NCBI RefSeq assembly: GCF_921293095.1
Contig: NC_060251.1
Span: 56,003,585-56,067,584 of the forward strand
DNA length: 64,000 nucleotides
Origin: Ischnura elegans
Lineage: Eukaryota > Arthropoda > Insecta > Odonata > Coenagrionidae
Reading direction: 5' to 3'
Below, in pieces: positions 1 through 8,923 of this stretch (position 1 is its first letter; each line of letters starts with the position of its first letter). A model generated the notes under the pieces. The model did not search any database and was not told the DNA's origin. It worked only from the letters and a program-made list of their open reading frames with translations. The position numbers and the translations under genes are program-made.

Positions 1-1126
1 GAATTTCATTTATTATCAAATAAGTCATCACATGGTAGTAAATAATCCCACAAAAAGTAATAATAAGGTAAATTATTTGAAATTAACATCAATCATAATG
101 ACGAATAACGTACCTGTGGAGCTATTTTCAACAAGAAATTCAGCCAATGCTGAGAAAAAACAGAACCAGAACCAGAGAAAGAACAGAAATCCAGGTTAGC
201 GAGACCTTAGGGCCACTCCTTGGCAATTAAGCCTGACCCTCCCACTCATTTATGATCCTCATTGCTGCAGGAATTCTTCATATTTTCAATGACTTTTGCA
301 AAGAAGAATTTTGTAGCATACTCCAATTTTTTAATACTTTGAAATGAATACTTTGTTTTTTTCTGTGCGTAAGCAATTTTTAAATGAATTTTCAGGGTCA
401 GTGATAATAGACTTCTGGATTTAGAGTCTTAGTACCTGTGTCTACTACCTTTGTTATCATCAATGCCAGAAATCTGTTGAAAATTCCACAGTGCTTAAAA
501 AAGTTAGTTATTCTTATCAAAGAATAATGTATTGAAAATCAAAAGCAATAATTGGTTGAAAAAAACACTTGCAATGCAATAAGTTGACTGTGGATGTGGA
601 CCACTAAGATAGGGTTAGAGGACAAACCACAGACCGGGGTAATGGCCATGGGCCCCAAGTTGATTTGGGTCCAAAATCGGAGAAACAAGAATATCAGGGC
701 AACTTCTCCCCAAAAAAAGGCTCCATAAAGAGAGATTTAAAATATTCTTATGCTACTTGTAGCTCGGAAAATTTTGTCCTCTCATAGGTGCCAGCAGAAA
801 TTGGTTAACTTCTGGTAGCACCACTTAGGTTACTATATGTATATACATAGTAAAGACACACCAAGTTTCATGCCTGTAACTTCTCATTCATCTAAATGGT
901 GACAGCTGCAAAATGAAGAAATACAGTAAATTTGCCTTCTCGCAAGGAAGGAAGTCGTGTGTGATCCATTAATGGTGAGCCACATCAAACGTGTAAATAA
1001 AAGTAAATTCATAAAATGGTGAAAAGAGTGAAATAGGATGCTACTAAAGAGTATGAACTGCAGCATGTGTTTCTTTGTGTGCATTATTAAAAAGATGGTA
1101 TTGCATGTCTAAGAGATTGGCTTTCA
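1..1126. other. Non-coding, nothing recognised
   Basis: AT-rich sequence with no ORF, repeat or RNA gene I can support. Confidence 0.5.
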
Positions 1127-1270
1127 CCAAGGGCTGATCCAGGATTTTTTACTGGGGGGGGGGGGGTTCGACAGGCAAAGTGAACTCTCATATTTGAGAT
1201 TAAAAACTACATCCTACAATGCACAAAATATTCTCTTTGTTTTTATGTGAAAGTTATTATTATGAATGAG
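1127..1270. mobile_element. Relic of a GGATCCAGGATTT-type miniature DNA element
   Basis: A start resembling GCTGATCCAGGATTTTTTAC is followed by a run of G. The stretch after it resembles 19106-19260 (shared words such as GACATTAAAAAC-like, AATATTCTCTT and TGAAAGTTATT). The same terminal motif recurs at 5673 and, inverted, at 41437. The right end is not identifiable here. Confidence 0.4.
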
Positions 1271-1420
1271 GCTCCCTAAAACACAAAACAAAACGAACAT
1301 AATGATAACCGTATAAAAAAGTTTGTCCAATTTTTAAGAATCTAGGGAGGACACATGACCCTCTCCTTAATCTGCCTGTGGTCTTTACCAATCTTAGGTT
1401 GATTTTTGGGGAATAACTTA

Positions 1421-1561
1421 GAATTATTGGAGATTGAAGGAAAATAAAATGTCCCCTGAACACAAGGCGAGGCACAAAAGAAAGAGTTAGGATTAATGAG
1501 CATGTGTCGTCGAGTCATCTTGAAGAGTAAATTTCACAAAGAGAATTTGTGCTGAAATACT
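1421..1561 (+). repeat. Copy 1 of a near-identical ~140-bp direct repeat
   Basis: From GAATTATTGGAGATTGAAGG to GTGCTGAAATACT this matches 2739-2867 almost base for base. Copy 1 retains a 12-base segment lying between two CACAA words that copy 2 lacks. Confidence 0.85.
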
Positions 1562-2106
1562 ATGATACAATGAATTTATTTGTGAATACCATAGGAGTAA
1601 AAAATAAGACAAAGCGTACCTACCAAGTGAATAAGCCTCATTTCATCACATACCTACTGATAAAATCTAAAAACTGATTGTTGCTTTGAATTACCTTCAA
1701 AATTACCCCTTTTCCCAGCCTCAACTCAGGGCAGAAACTTAATGTAGTCTACTATCTTAATCCTTGAATATGTATCCGTTTTATTCATGCACTCAAATGG
1801 TGGGTAGCCAACCAGGATTTCATCGTTCAACCCCTCAAGACGTGATTAGTCCACAAATTTGCCTATTGGCTCTTCATTGATCATTTCTGGAGGACGATAT
1901 TCCTGGGTGCCACATGTTGTTCCTCACCTGATAATGCAACAAAATAAATTGTCATGAGATAAATGATTGGTGCTTCCATGATAGCATCAGTGCACAGCAC
2001 ATACAAACTCCTGCCATAGCTACTTACAAAGACCTAACCGAGACCCCAAAGAAAAAATATTTTGTCAATTTTTTCCAAGGAACAATAAAAAGTTATGGTA
2101 CTTTTC
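1562..2106. other. Non-coding, nothing recognised
   Basis: No repeat partner within the window and no coding potential. Confidence 0.4.
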
Positions 2107-2128
2107 ACACGATTTATTCAAGACGACT

Positions 2129-2160
2129 GGTTTTGTCGCAGAGGCGACATCATCAGATAC
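2129..2160 (-). ncRNA. Degenerate hammerhead-ribozyme-like motif of a Penelope-like element
   Basis: On the minus strand CTGATGA (2156-2150) is followed by a perfect 6-bp hairpin, TGTCGC-CTCT-GCGACA. Then come AAA and C where a hammerhead has GAAA and C, and then CAGTC-GTC. The latter would form a minimal stem III before a GUC cleavage triplet. It lies about 55 nt downstream of the stop of a Penelope-like GIY-YIG fragment on the same strand. Penelope-like elements are known to carry minimal hammerheads in their terminal repeats. The G-to-A change at the core and the poor stem I suggest an inactive relic. Confidence 0.45.
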
Positions 2161-2209
2161 AGAAATCGTTATATTAACAGTTATTTTGTTGTTGCTTATC
2201 TGGTTGCTA

Positions 2210-2640
2210 TTACCTGTTGGTAGGGGAGGGTTGCGTTGGGGTTGGACCGTTACTCAGCTTCAGGGGAATTTCCAAGAGGGAGGAATAGTTGACAAAAATA
2301 TTCTCATTTGCTAAAATTCCTTTCGTCATGTGCTTCCTAATCTCCAACTCCTCCAAGCAGTCCATCCTTCTTCCCTTTTCCTCAAGGTGGAGAATTTCCG
2401 GAACAAAATCGCTCCTGTGGTCACTCTCCCATAGGTGTTTCGCGAAATGCGATTTATCTATTTCCCCGTTTCTCAAATGCCTTCCGTGTTCCTCTGTTCT
2501 TAATCGGAACAAACGTCCAGTCTGGCCTATGTAACAGGTCTCACAGTCACTGCACTTGAGTTTGCAAATGCCACTTCTATCATTTATGTCAATTTTATCT
2601 TTCGTATTGCATAATAACGCCCTTAAGTTAGATATGAGTT
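2210..2640 (-). pseudogene. Penelope-like element, C-terminal GIY-YIG endonuclease fragment
   Basis: Minus-strand translation gives NLRALLCNTKDKI, then GICKLKCSDCETCYIGQTGR, then LRTEEHGRHLRNGEIDKSHF. This is the linker, Cys-pair and GIY-YIG nuclease core (YIGQTGR, EH) typical of the C-terminus of Penelope-like retroelements. The frame is open from about 2640 to the stop at 2210. Just upstream an in-frame stop appears and the reverse transcriptase is missing, so this is a 5'-truncated copy. Confidence 0.85.
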
Positions 2641-2673
2641 AAAGTAAAGCCAGAAACAATCGAGTTTTTTTCC

Positions 2674-3422
2674 AAGGAGGATGTAAATATCTGGAGGTGC
2701 TGTTTCTGAGTTTTTAGCGTGGTCAGAGTTCTTGGGTTGAATTATTGGAGATTGAAGGAAAATAATATGTCCTCTGAACACAAAAGAAAGAGTTAGGATT
2801 AATGAGCATGTGTCGTCGAGTCATCTTGAAGAGTAAATTTCACAAAGAGAATTTGTGCTGAAATACTTTGAAGCTTTGTTCTGAAAATGTACTACATTAA
2901 CTGAAAAATTCTACCATAATCATTAGTATTTTGCCAGTGATTGTCATTGGATTTTCGCCATCAATCGTGATACTTCTATTGTTGTATAAACTCTTTGTTT
3001 CCAAGCCACTTTACTGGTGGGGATATCCTTGAAAATATACATACTTTATTGCTATAATTGTTAGATTTCCCTTGGCTATAATTACATTAAATACCAGTAT
3101 AAGTGCAGGTAAATGACTAGTTTACTCTAGTAAAATTTTATTTTCAGCTGAGCTGGTTGTAGAACATAACTGTTGATCAATAATAATTTTTTGCTGGGAA
3201 AAGATGTTTGAGTCAAAGGTTTAAATTGTGTGTTCCATAAGTTATTTTAATGTATTAATGAGTTATGACCAAATATTTCACCAAATAATGACCCTTCTGG
3301 GATTGTCAATGTTTTGATCAAAGTGGGCGTGGCTTGTCCTACCCAAGCACCCCCATTCCGACCACACTTCGCTCCACGCTTGAAACCAGTGGTGCCCCCT
3401 CCAGATATTTACAACCTCCTTG
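2674..3422. mobile_element. Inverted-repeat-bounded element (~750 bp)
   Basis: The left end CAAGGAGGATGTAAATATCT (2674) and the inverted right end (3403-3422, reading inward CAAGGAGGTTGTAAATATCT) match at 19 of 20 bases. Similarity continues inward through GGAG and a GTGGTC word. T-rich sequence flanks both ends, so a target duplication cannot be read safely. The second copy of the 130-bp direct repeat sits just inside the left terminus. No transposase ORF. Confidence 0.6.
2739..2867 (+). repeat. Copy 2 of the direct repeat at 1421-1561
   Basis: Near-identical to copy 1 apart from a 12-base deletion. GAACACAAAAG here replaces a longer segment in which CACAA occurs twice, the signature of deletion between short direct repeats. 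Confidence 0.85.
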
Positions 3423-4169
3423 ATTTTTTTTAATATCTGCGACTGTTTAGCAACAAATCAACGTTTTAGAGTGCATGGGTGGGGGCATTCTAGGCAACCT
3501 GGATGTACCGCGGTGTCGAGGCGATGGGACAAGCTGCAGGTTGCTCACGCCTCCTGTCTACTTATCCTTCATCTGAAGGCAGGGAGGGTTCTAGACATTT
3601 TTGTAGAGAAAGCAAACAATATTCCACCCCCTATCCCCTTCAAAAATAACCTGAGATGTAGAAGGGATTCTCTCTGGATACATTTCAAAATAAATGCAAA
3701 TACTTTAGGAATAAGGGTCGAGACTTAAATATGTATCAGCATGAATTTATAACATGCCTGGTCTTGTATATTGAATGCAGTATTTTTAGGGCTGAAAAAC
3801 CAGTGCTTAAGGGCCCCCAGTTGCTTGATACCCTACGCGGCTACGTTTTTTGCTACTCTCCATAAACTGGCCCTGTCTGTAGGTGGTATCATACTCTTGT
3901 AGATACTCGAAAATGGAAATGCTCTGGATCGAAAAAATGAAAAAAATTGAACCGAGTACCTATAGATAAGCAGGTACAGTTTATGGGGCAGATTAAGAAG
4001 GGGGATGAGGGAGAGTTGGTTGCCCCCATAATTTATGGAAAAATTGAAAATATAGTAATTTTTAGCGTGACTCTCAAATGATATTCTTTTCACCAGATTT
4101 ACGCGCAATGTTAAAAAATAATTGATGAACACATTCCCTCCTGTGGACTCTCCTTATGATCAGAAGGCT
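3423..4169. other. Non-coding, nothing recognised
   Basis: Two short ORFs (about 100 codons) on opposite strands show no family features. I regard them as chance. Confidence 0.4.
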
Positions 4170-4909
4170 GTTTCTGATTGTATCATTGGATACTTTAAAA
4201 ATGGTATACAACGCTAAAATCCATTCTCATATTTCTTATGGCATTCTGTTTTGGGGAAACTCACCTGTGGCTTAAAGAGCTTTTTCAGCCCAAAAACAAG
4301 CTATTAAAGCTATGCACCATGTCCCTATTCGCACTCCAGGTAAAATCTTCTTTGCTAAATCAAATATCCTCACCCTCCCTTCTTTGTATATCCTTACATA
4401 AGTCTGCTTTGTTAAAGCAAACCCTTCCCATTTTCTTCCAAATTCTACCTACCATGATCACCTCACCCGTTCAAGAAATAACATCCACTCAAACCAGTAT
4501 TCCAGTTCTCTCTGTCTGAAAGGTCCCAACCGCTCTACCTTGATCCTTTACAATAAAATTCCCAAAGAAATAAAAAATAGCAACTCACTTTCTGTATTTA
4601 AAAAGAAACTAAAACTTTTCCTAGCTGAAAAATGCTACTACAGTGTTAATGAATATCTGGAGGATGCATTGTAAGGTAATTTCCTTGATGGCAACCAGAA
4701 TGCCAATTTTTTTCATGCTTCTGTTAGTTTTTATTAACCCTCTGGACTCTGTTTTAATGTTGTACATATCATAGTTAAATGATTATCTTGGGATTTCCCA
4801 AGAACTTGGTAATTTCAATTTTCATGTATGTATGAAATTGTTTGTAAATTTTATATTGACTATAATCTTGAAATGGTGAAATAAATTTATTATTATTATT
4901 TTTATTTTA
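4170..4909 (+). pseudogene. LINE 3' end (non-LTR reverse transcriptase C-terminus)
   Basis: Conceptual translation across frame breaks gives YNAKIHSHISYGILFWG, AIKAMHHVPIRTPGK, SNILTLPSLYILTYK and, at the end, SVFKKKLKLFLAEKCY. This is the characteristic C-terminal region of CR1/jockey-type reverse transcriptases. The reading frame is interrupted by an early stop and shifts. The copy ends in an A/T-rich tail with repeated TTA/ATT units near 4885-4909. Confidence 0.75.
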
Positions 4910-4960
4910 GACGAATTAGCTGATTGCACCAGCATGTTTTTCTTTTTTCTTTCGTTTTAA

Positions 4961-5163
4961 TACTTGGATCCTTTCCATTTGAGTTTTCGTGTGTAATCGG
5001 CTACGTACGCCACGTTGGTCACGTCATATACTCATTACCAAAGTAGCTGTGACCGATGGCGTACTATGAGCAGCCAAAACAAAGGCTCATTCTTTCGTCA
5101 TAATGACCACGTGGAGACTAAGTACATGTTTCGGTCATTATGACCGAAGCAGCGCTGAACGTG
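4961..5163. mobile_element. TTAA-flanked piggyBac-type miniature element
   Basis: Flanked by TTAA at 4957-4960 and 5164-5167. The right terminus, read inward, is CACGTTCAGCGCTGCTTCGG. The left terminus is a weakly matching TACTTGGATCC. An internal palindrome CGGTCATTATGACCG lies near 5131. The TTAA target and the CACGTT start resemble piggyBac-type termini. A related element is at 38781. Confidence 0.4.
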
Positions 5164-5672
5164 TTAATATGTAAAAGCCAATTCTTTGCACATATCAGAT
5201 CTCATACACATTATTACTGAGAAAAATTGCATAACATCAAGGTGTTGTGGAAAGTAATTTACAAAATAACAACCCAAACAATTGCCTTCATCTGCCCTTA
5301 GTACTTTGGGAAGACAAAGAAAGATACAAGGAATAAGAACATTAGGAAATTGAAATAACTGGCCTCGGTAAGGGATGAATAGAAGACTACAGTTTACCAA
5401 TGAGTACTAGAATTGCATCAACCCATTTCTGCCTACTGTAGCCATGGAAAGCGTAAAGAGGGGAGAAGTAATGTGAATTGTACTGTACCCATAATGTGAA
5501 TTGAAAAGGGAGGTCAAATTTGGGAGGGAAGGCAGGCCGTGTTGATTCTCAGAATACTCCATTGTAACCATCATTACCCGTTACAATTCATATAAGATAA
5601 TCTAGCATCAAAAATGATAAGATTGACTTAATGAGAAATTAAAAACTACACATGCTTAATAAATGCTACCAG

Positions 5673-5840
5673 GGGCGGATCCAGGATTTCTTTCTTGGGG
5701 GGCACAAGAATACCCCATAATACAGAACGACTGCAATGATAACGGGACCATATTAAAAGTCTTGCATATTTTTTAAAAGTCTGGGGGGTGGGGGGGGCAC
5801 GTGCCCCCATGCCCCCTCACCCCCGATATCCACCTATAAA
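5673..5840. mobile_element. GGATCCAGGATTT-type miniature DNA element
   Basis: Begins CAGGGGCGGATCCAGGATTT, followed by a G-run. It ends in a C-run and CCCGATATCCACCTATAAAT. Internal words (CATATTAAAAGTCTTGCATA, ACGACTGCAATGATAACGGG) recur inverted in 41213-41450. A non-autonomous element with no ORF. Confidence 0.55.
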
Positions 5841-6159
5841 TGCTACATATGAAGATGTTCCATTTGGTTTCTTGGATGACTGTGAACCATTTTTTGAATC
5901 AATCTATGTTTGAGAAAAAACTGGTTGACAGGTTGTCAAAGAATAGAATGAAATATTCAACAATTGTTTCAAAAACATGAAAGAGAGGTGTGTGACTAAT
6001 TTTAAGAATAGCTTTAATGAAAGTCTTATTCTGGTATCTCAAAAGAACAAATCCTTTTCATGAAAATTTCAAGACCCATCTAGAAACTTGTTCTACATAC
6101 ATAAAAGACCTTCAACAGGAATCAAATTTAACAGGAACCAGGTTAATAAAATAGTCCGT
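5841..6159. other. Non-coding, nothing recognised
   Basis: AT-rich sequence downstream of the proposed tap poly(A) site. Confidence 0.4.
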
Positions 6160-7597
6160 TGTAATATTAAACATTTTATTCAATAATAAAATATATTAAC
6201 AACATTACAAAATTGGAAATACTTCACGCACATTATTCAAAAACTTTCTCACAAAAATAGAAGCCATATCAGATCATATTTACACAACTATGAAGTGTAC
6301 CCTTCTCTTTTTTCATTAATGAACACCGTGGTGAGATCATTTGCACGGAGTTTGAGGCACTGCCATAAGACACTCGTCATGAATTAAATAAAAAACAATA
6401 AGGGATAATGATAAATGGAAGAAAGAAAAAAACATTAACAGAAGCGTAGCACAATCAGGATTTCCTCTTGACAGAATTGGGCATCACACTAAAAAATAAT
6501 GATGTGCTGGTCTATAGTACCACAGTACTTTTCATCACACTATAGTTTTTTTTATACCAATAATCCATGGTAAACATTAAGGGAATGAATAGTGGGAATA
6601 GCAAATGGTATGAAAGAGCTAGAAGAATAACTATATGGTTCTGGCGGAGGATTAGGGAGACAAATACTCTATACAATTCAAAATGAAAAGAGTCATTAAT
6701 ACAGCGTGCAAAATTATTAAATAGAATAACCATTTTTAAACAAACAACAACATTAAAAAAAGTAATAAAATGGAATGTAGGCTCATAAATAATTAGGGAG
6801 TTGGTTTAAAAACAATTAAAAATGGATGGAGATCGTTTATATAACAAATGATAACATAAATTGCTTGTAATTAACCATTGGATCACTTGACTGCAATGAT
6901 TATCCAGAAGCAAACACAAGGTCCAATAACTCAAGTGGCAGTATACACATTCCAAGATGATTCAGGAATAAAAGAAACGGCTGTCTGTCTATAATAATTA
7001 CTTGAGACTTATTCATGAGATCTAGGCATGAAAATCATGCCCATTTCTGGAATACTACCTTGGACTGAGTTACCATCTAGATTTCGTGTTTCGAAAGAAA
7101 AAGGCATTGTTCAGCTTCTTCTTTGCCATCGCTTTATTCATACCGAAGTACCAATACAAGGGTCCTTCGATATGGTGTCTGAGGTTATCATAATCTGTTG
7201 ACATATACCACCTCGCTCTTCATAATCTATCACTTCCATTGATGCATCATAAATTCATATATCCTCGACAATACTTAAACTTGAGGAGATGTCAATCTTC
7301 CCTATGCTTCAAAATGGGATGTTACTCCATTATTATCCCATATTTATATGAGGCAAAGATTCATATCCTTCTGGAATAAGTTAGCCTTTTCAGTGTACCA
7401 CTCCCAATGCCATTATCAGACATGCTATCAAATTCAGTGGGACAGCACCTTAAACCTTAGGATTTCTACTTTGTCCACGCTTGAAAATCTAACCCAAAAG
7501 AGTTACTTTCACAGTTAAAAGTGGAATAAGATAATGTTTTCCCTTAACTTAAGAATCAGCGTTTTTGGAACCCTCAATGACCACTCAGAGGCCACTA
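6160..7597 (-). other. tap: Probable tap 3' UTR
   Basis: About 1.4 kb of AT-rich sequence follows the stop codon with no recognisable transposon. On the minus strand, poly(A) signals AATAAA occur at 7138-7133 and 6180-6175. A Pumilio-type element TGTAAATA lies at 6284-6277, close to the distal signal. UTR assignment and the end point are inferred. Confidence 0.45.
6175..6180 (-). terminator. Distal poly(A) signal AATAAA
   Basis: TTTATT on the plus strand is AATAAA on the minus strand. It is the most distal good candidate downstream of tap before sequence with no gene-like features. A proximal alternative is at 7133-7138. Confidence 0.35.
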
Positions 7598-8500
7598 TCA
7601 CATGCAGTGGAATGGTGCATAGCTAGCCATCTGGTGTTGGTGCATGCTCATCCCCCCAAGATGGTGCCCGCTCATTGGGTAGCCACCGTATTGTTGCTGA
7701 GGTTGGTGCTGGTGGCCCCTGGACGTTGGCGACAACATTAGATGTGGTGGCGTGGGAGGCGCTGACTCTGGACTGCTACAGAAAGTGGACTGGACCTCTT
7801 TGCAACCCTTGGGGTACCCTGCCGACCAGTCACCACTCACGTTAGGTGCCACGGTCGTGACTGGACCTTCTGGCTTGAGCCCAGGGGGTCTGGAAGCGGC
7901 CCTCCTCTGCTGCGCGGCCGCGCAACTACCCGTACTGGACGTGATCATATTCCTACCCTCCCCACCTATGCTGACTGTAACGTGTCCGACGTTGAGCGTC
8001 AAGCTACCAGACTCGTCCAGGGTGCCGCCAAAGTGGCCCTCCCCACCGGAACCAAGGCTTTGGGTCAGTGCCCATATGTAGTTGTGCGCGAACCTCAACG
8101 TCTCGATCTTGGTCAACTTGGTGTCCTCTGGAAAGGTCGGCAGGACGCAGCGTAGACGGTCCAGGGCCCGGTTTAGGAGGTGCATCCGGTTTCTCTCCCG
8201 GTCGTTGGCTTTATTTCTCCTGACCCTTTTGAGCCGGAGGATCTGGGTCGGGCTGCGGTTCCTGAGGCGACTCCGGCCGCCTCCTGTTCCGGACCTGCGC
8301 GGGGTGCTCTGGAGGTGATTGGCGGTGGAAGAGTGAGGCGAAGGGGAGAGGGTTGAGGAGGAGGTGTCCTCGCCACAGTCGAAGTCGGAACCGTCGGTCG
8401 AATCCTCGTCGTCGTCCCTGAAGGAAAGGCCGGGATCGAAACCAGAGTCGGGGCTGCTGGCGGGATCGTTCTTGGTGTGGAACATGGCGTCAGCCGTCAT
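7598..8500 (-). CDS. tap: Neurogenin/Tap-family proneural bHLH transcription factor
   Basis: The product is a nuclear bHLH factor. By family knowledge it dimerises with a Daughterless/E-type partner and binds E-boxes to drive neuronal differentiation. The 300-residue protein starts at the ATG at 8500. It opens with an acidic Ser/Asp-rich stretch (about 13-62) and a basic linker. The bHLH spans residues 93-147: the basic region reads [10 protein letters not shown], the loop contains PTFPEDTKL, and helix 2 contains [15 protein letters not shown], the neurogenin-group hallmark. The C-terminal half is low complexity (Gly, Pro, Gln, His) and ends SYAPFHCM. The frame stays open nine codons upstream, but a splice acceptor lies at 8505-8506, so the ATG at 8500 is preferred. 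The coding exon is CpG-rich compared with its AT-rich surroundings. It could be another neurogenin paralogue if the species has more than one. The family call is firm; the orthologue symbol is less so. Confidence 0.93.
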   Translation of the reverse strand: MTADAMFHTKNDPASSPDSGFDPGLSFRDDDEDSTDGSDFDCGEDTSSSTLSPSPHSSTANHLQSTPRRSGTGGGRSRLRNRSPTQILRLKRVRRNKANDRERNRMHLLNRALDRLRCVLPTFPEDTKLTKIETLRFAHNYIWALTQSLGSGGEGHFGGTLDESGSLTLNVGHVTVSIGGEGRNMITSSTGSCAAAQQRRAASRPPGLKPEGPVTTVAPNVSGDWSAGYPKGCKEVQSTFCSSPESAPPTPPHLMLSPTSRGHQHQPQQQYGGYPMSGHHLGGMSMHQHQMASYAPFHCM

Positions 8501-8523
8501 CTGCCTGAGAAAGTAGGGAAAGA
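8501..8523 (-). promoter_or_regulatory. 3' splice acceptor of the tap coding exon
   Basis: Read on the minus strand, a pyrimidine-rich tract (TCTTTCCCTACTTTCTCAG) ends in AG, followed by GCAG and the start codon. The coding exon would begin at 8504, four bases before ATG. This argues against the longer upstream reading frame being translated and implies a separate 5' UTR exon upstream (higher coordinates). Confidence 0.65.
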
Positions 8524-8598
8524 TCACATTAGACTATGATTATGAGTGTGCGGTACATACATGGTGGAAAAAATTGTGTTACGAAAGTTAACCGTGAA

Positions 8599-8838
8599 TA
8601 GCTGATGCCAGAGATCAGGACACCAAGGTGGGTCCTCTGAGGGTTACAACGCACCGGGGCCGGGAACCAAGTCCGAGACTTATACGCCCGTACACCCGGG
8701 GAGAGGTTTGGATGAGAATGAACAAGGAAAGAGGCGCCGCCGCGACAGGAGCCCGACGACGCCTCTGGGGTTGGGATGGGGAAGGAAGGGAGGGACGGGG
8801 TGAACACCGCACCGCTATAGAAGCGGACTGGCATCAGC
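8599..8838. mobile_element. GC-rich dispersed repeat (family G) bounded by inverted 11-mers
   Basis: GCTGATGCCAG at 8599-8609 and its inverse CTGGCATCAGC at 8828-8838 bound a 240-bp segment. It contains CACCGGGGCCGGGA-like and GGCGCCGCCGCGA words and a purine-rich GAAGGAAGGGAGGGACG stretch. The same order of words recurs at 39670-39765, 56530-56712 and 60256-60500. It lies inside the proposed tap intron. No coding capacity. Confidence 0.55.
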
Positions 8839-8923
8839 CATTAATATGCCAACGATTTTGGTGGATTTTCCTATTAAATAGAAAAATCTATCGATCAAAT
8901 CGTTGGATATAGCTGATGCCAGT
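8827..8923. repeat. Nested 97-bp hairpin (H1)
   Basis: Outer arms ACTGGCATCAGC (8827-8838) and GCTGATGCCAGT (8912-8923) are perfect inverses. Inner arms CCAACGATTT (8849-8858) and AAATCGTTGG (8897-8906) are also perfect. The loop GATTTTCCTATT/AAATAGAAAAATC is itself partly self-complementary. Related hairpins are at 60182-60252 and 60508-60565. Confidence 0.85.

Noticed and set aside
7752-8376. Antisense and frame-shifted ORFs across the bHLH exon
   Set aside because: They are composition-driven shadows of the GC-rich coding exon on the opposite strand or other frames.
8501-8527. Nine extra N-terminal codons in front of the bHLH protein
   Set aside because: The stretch overlaps a good pyrimidine tract and AG acceptor, and the first codon is not ATG. 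The ATG at 8500 is the simpler start.
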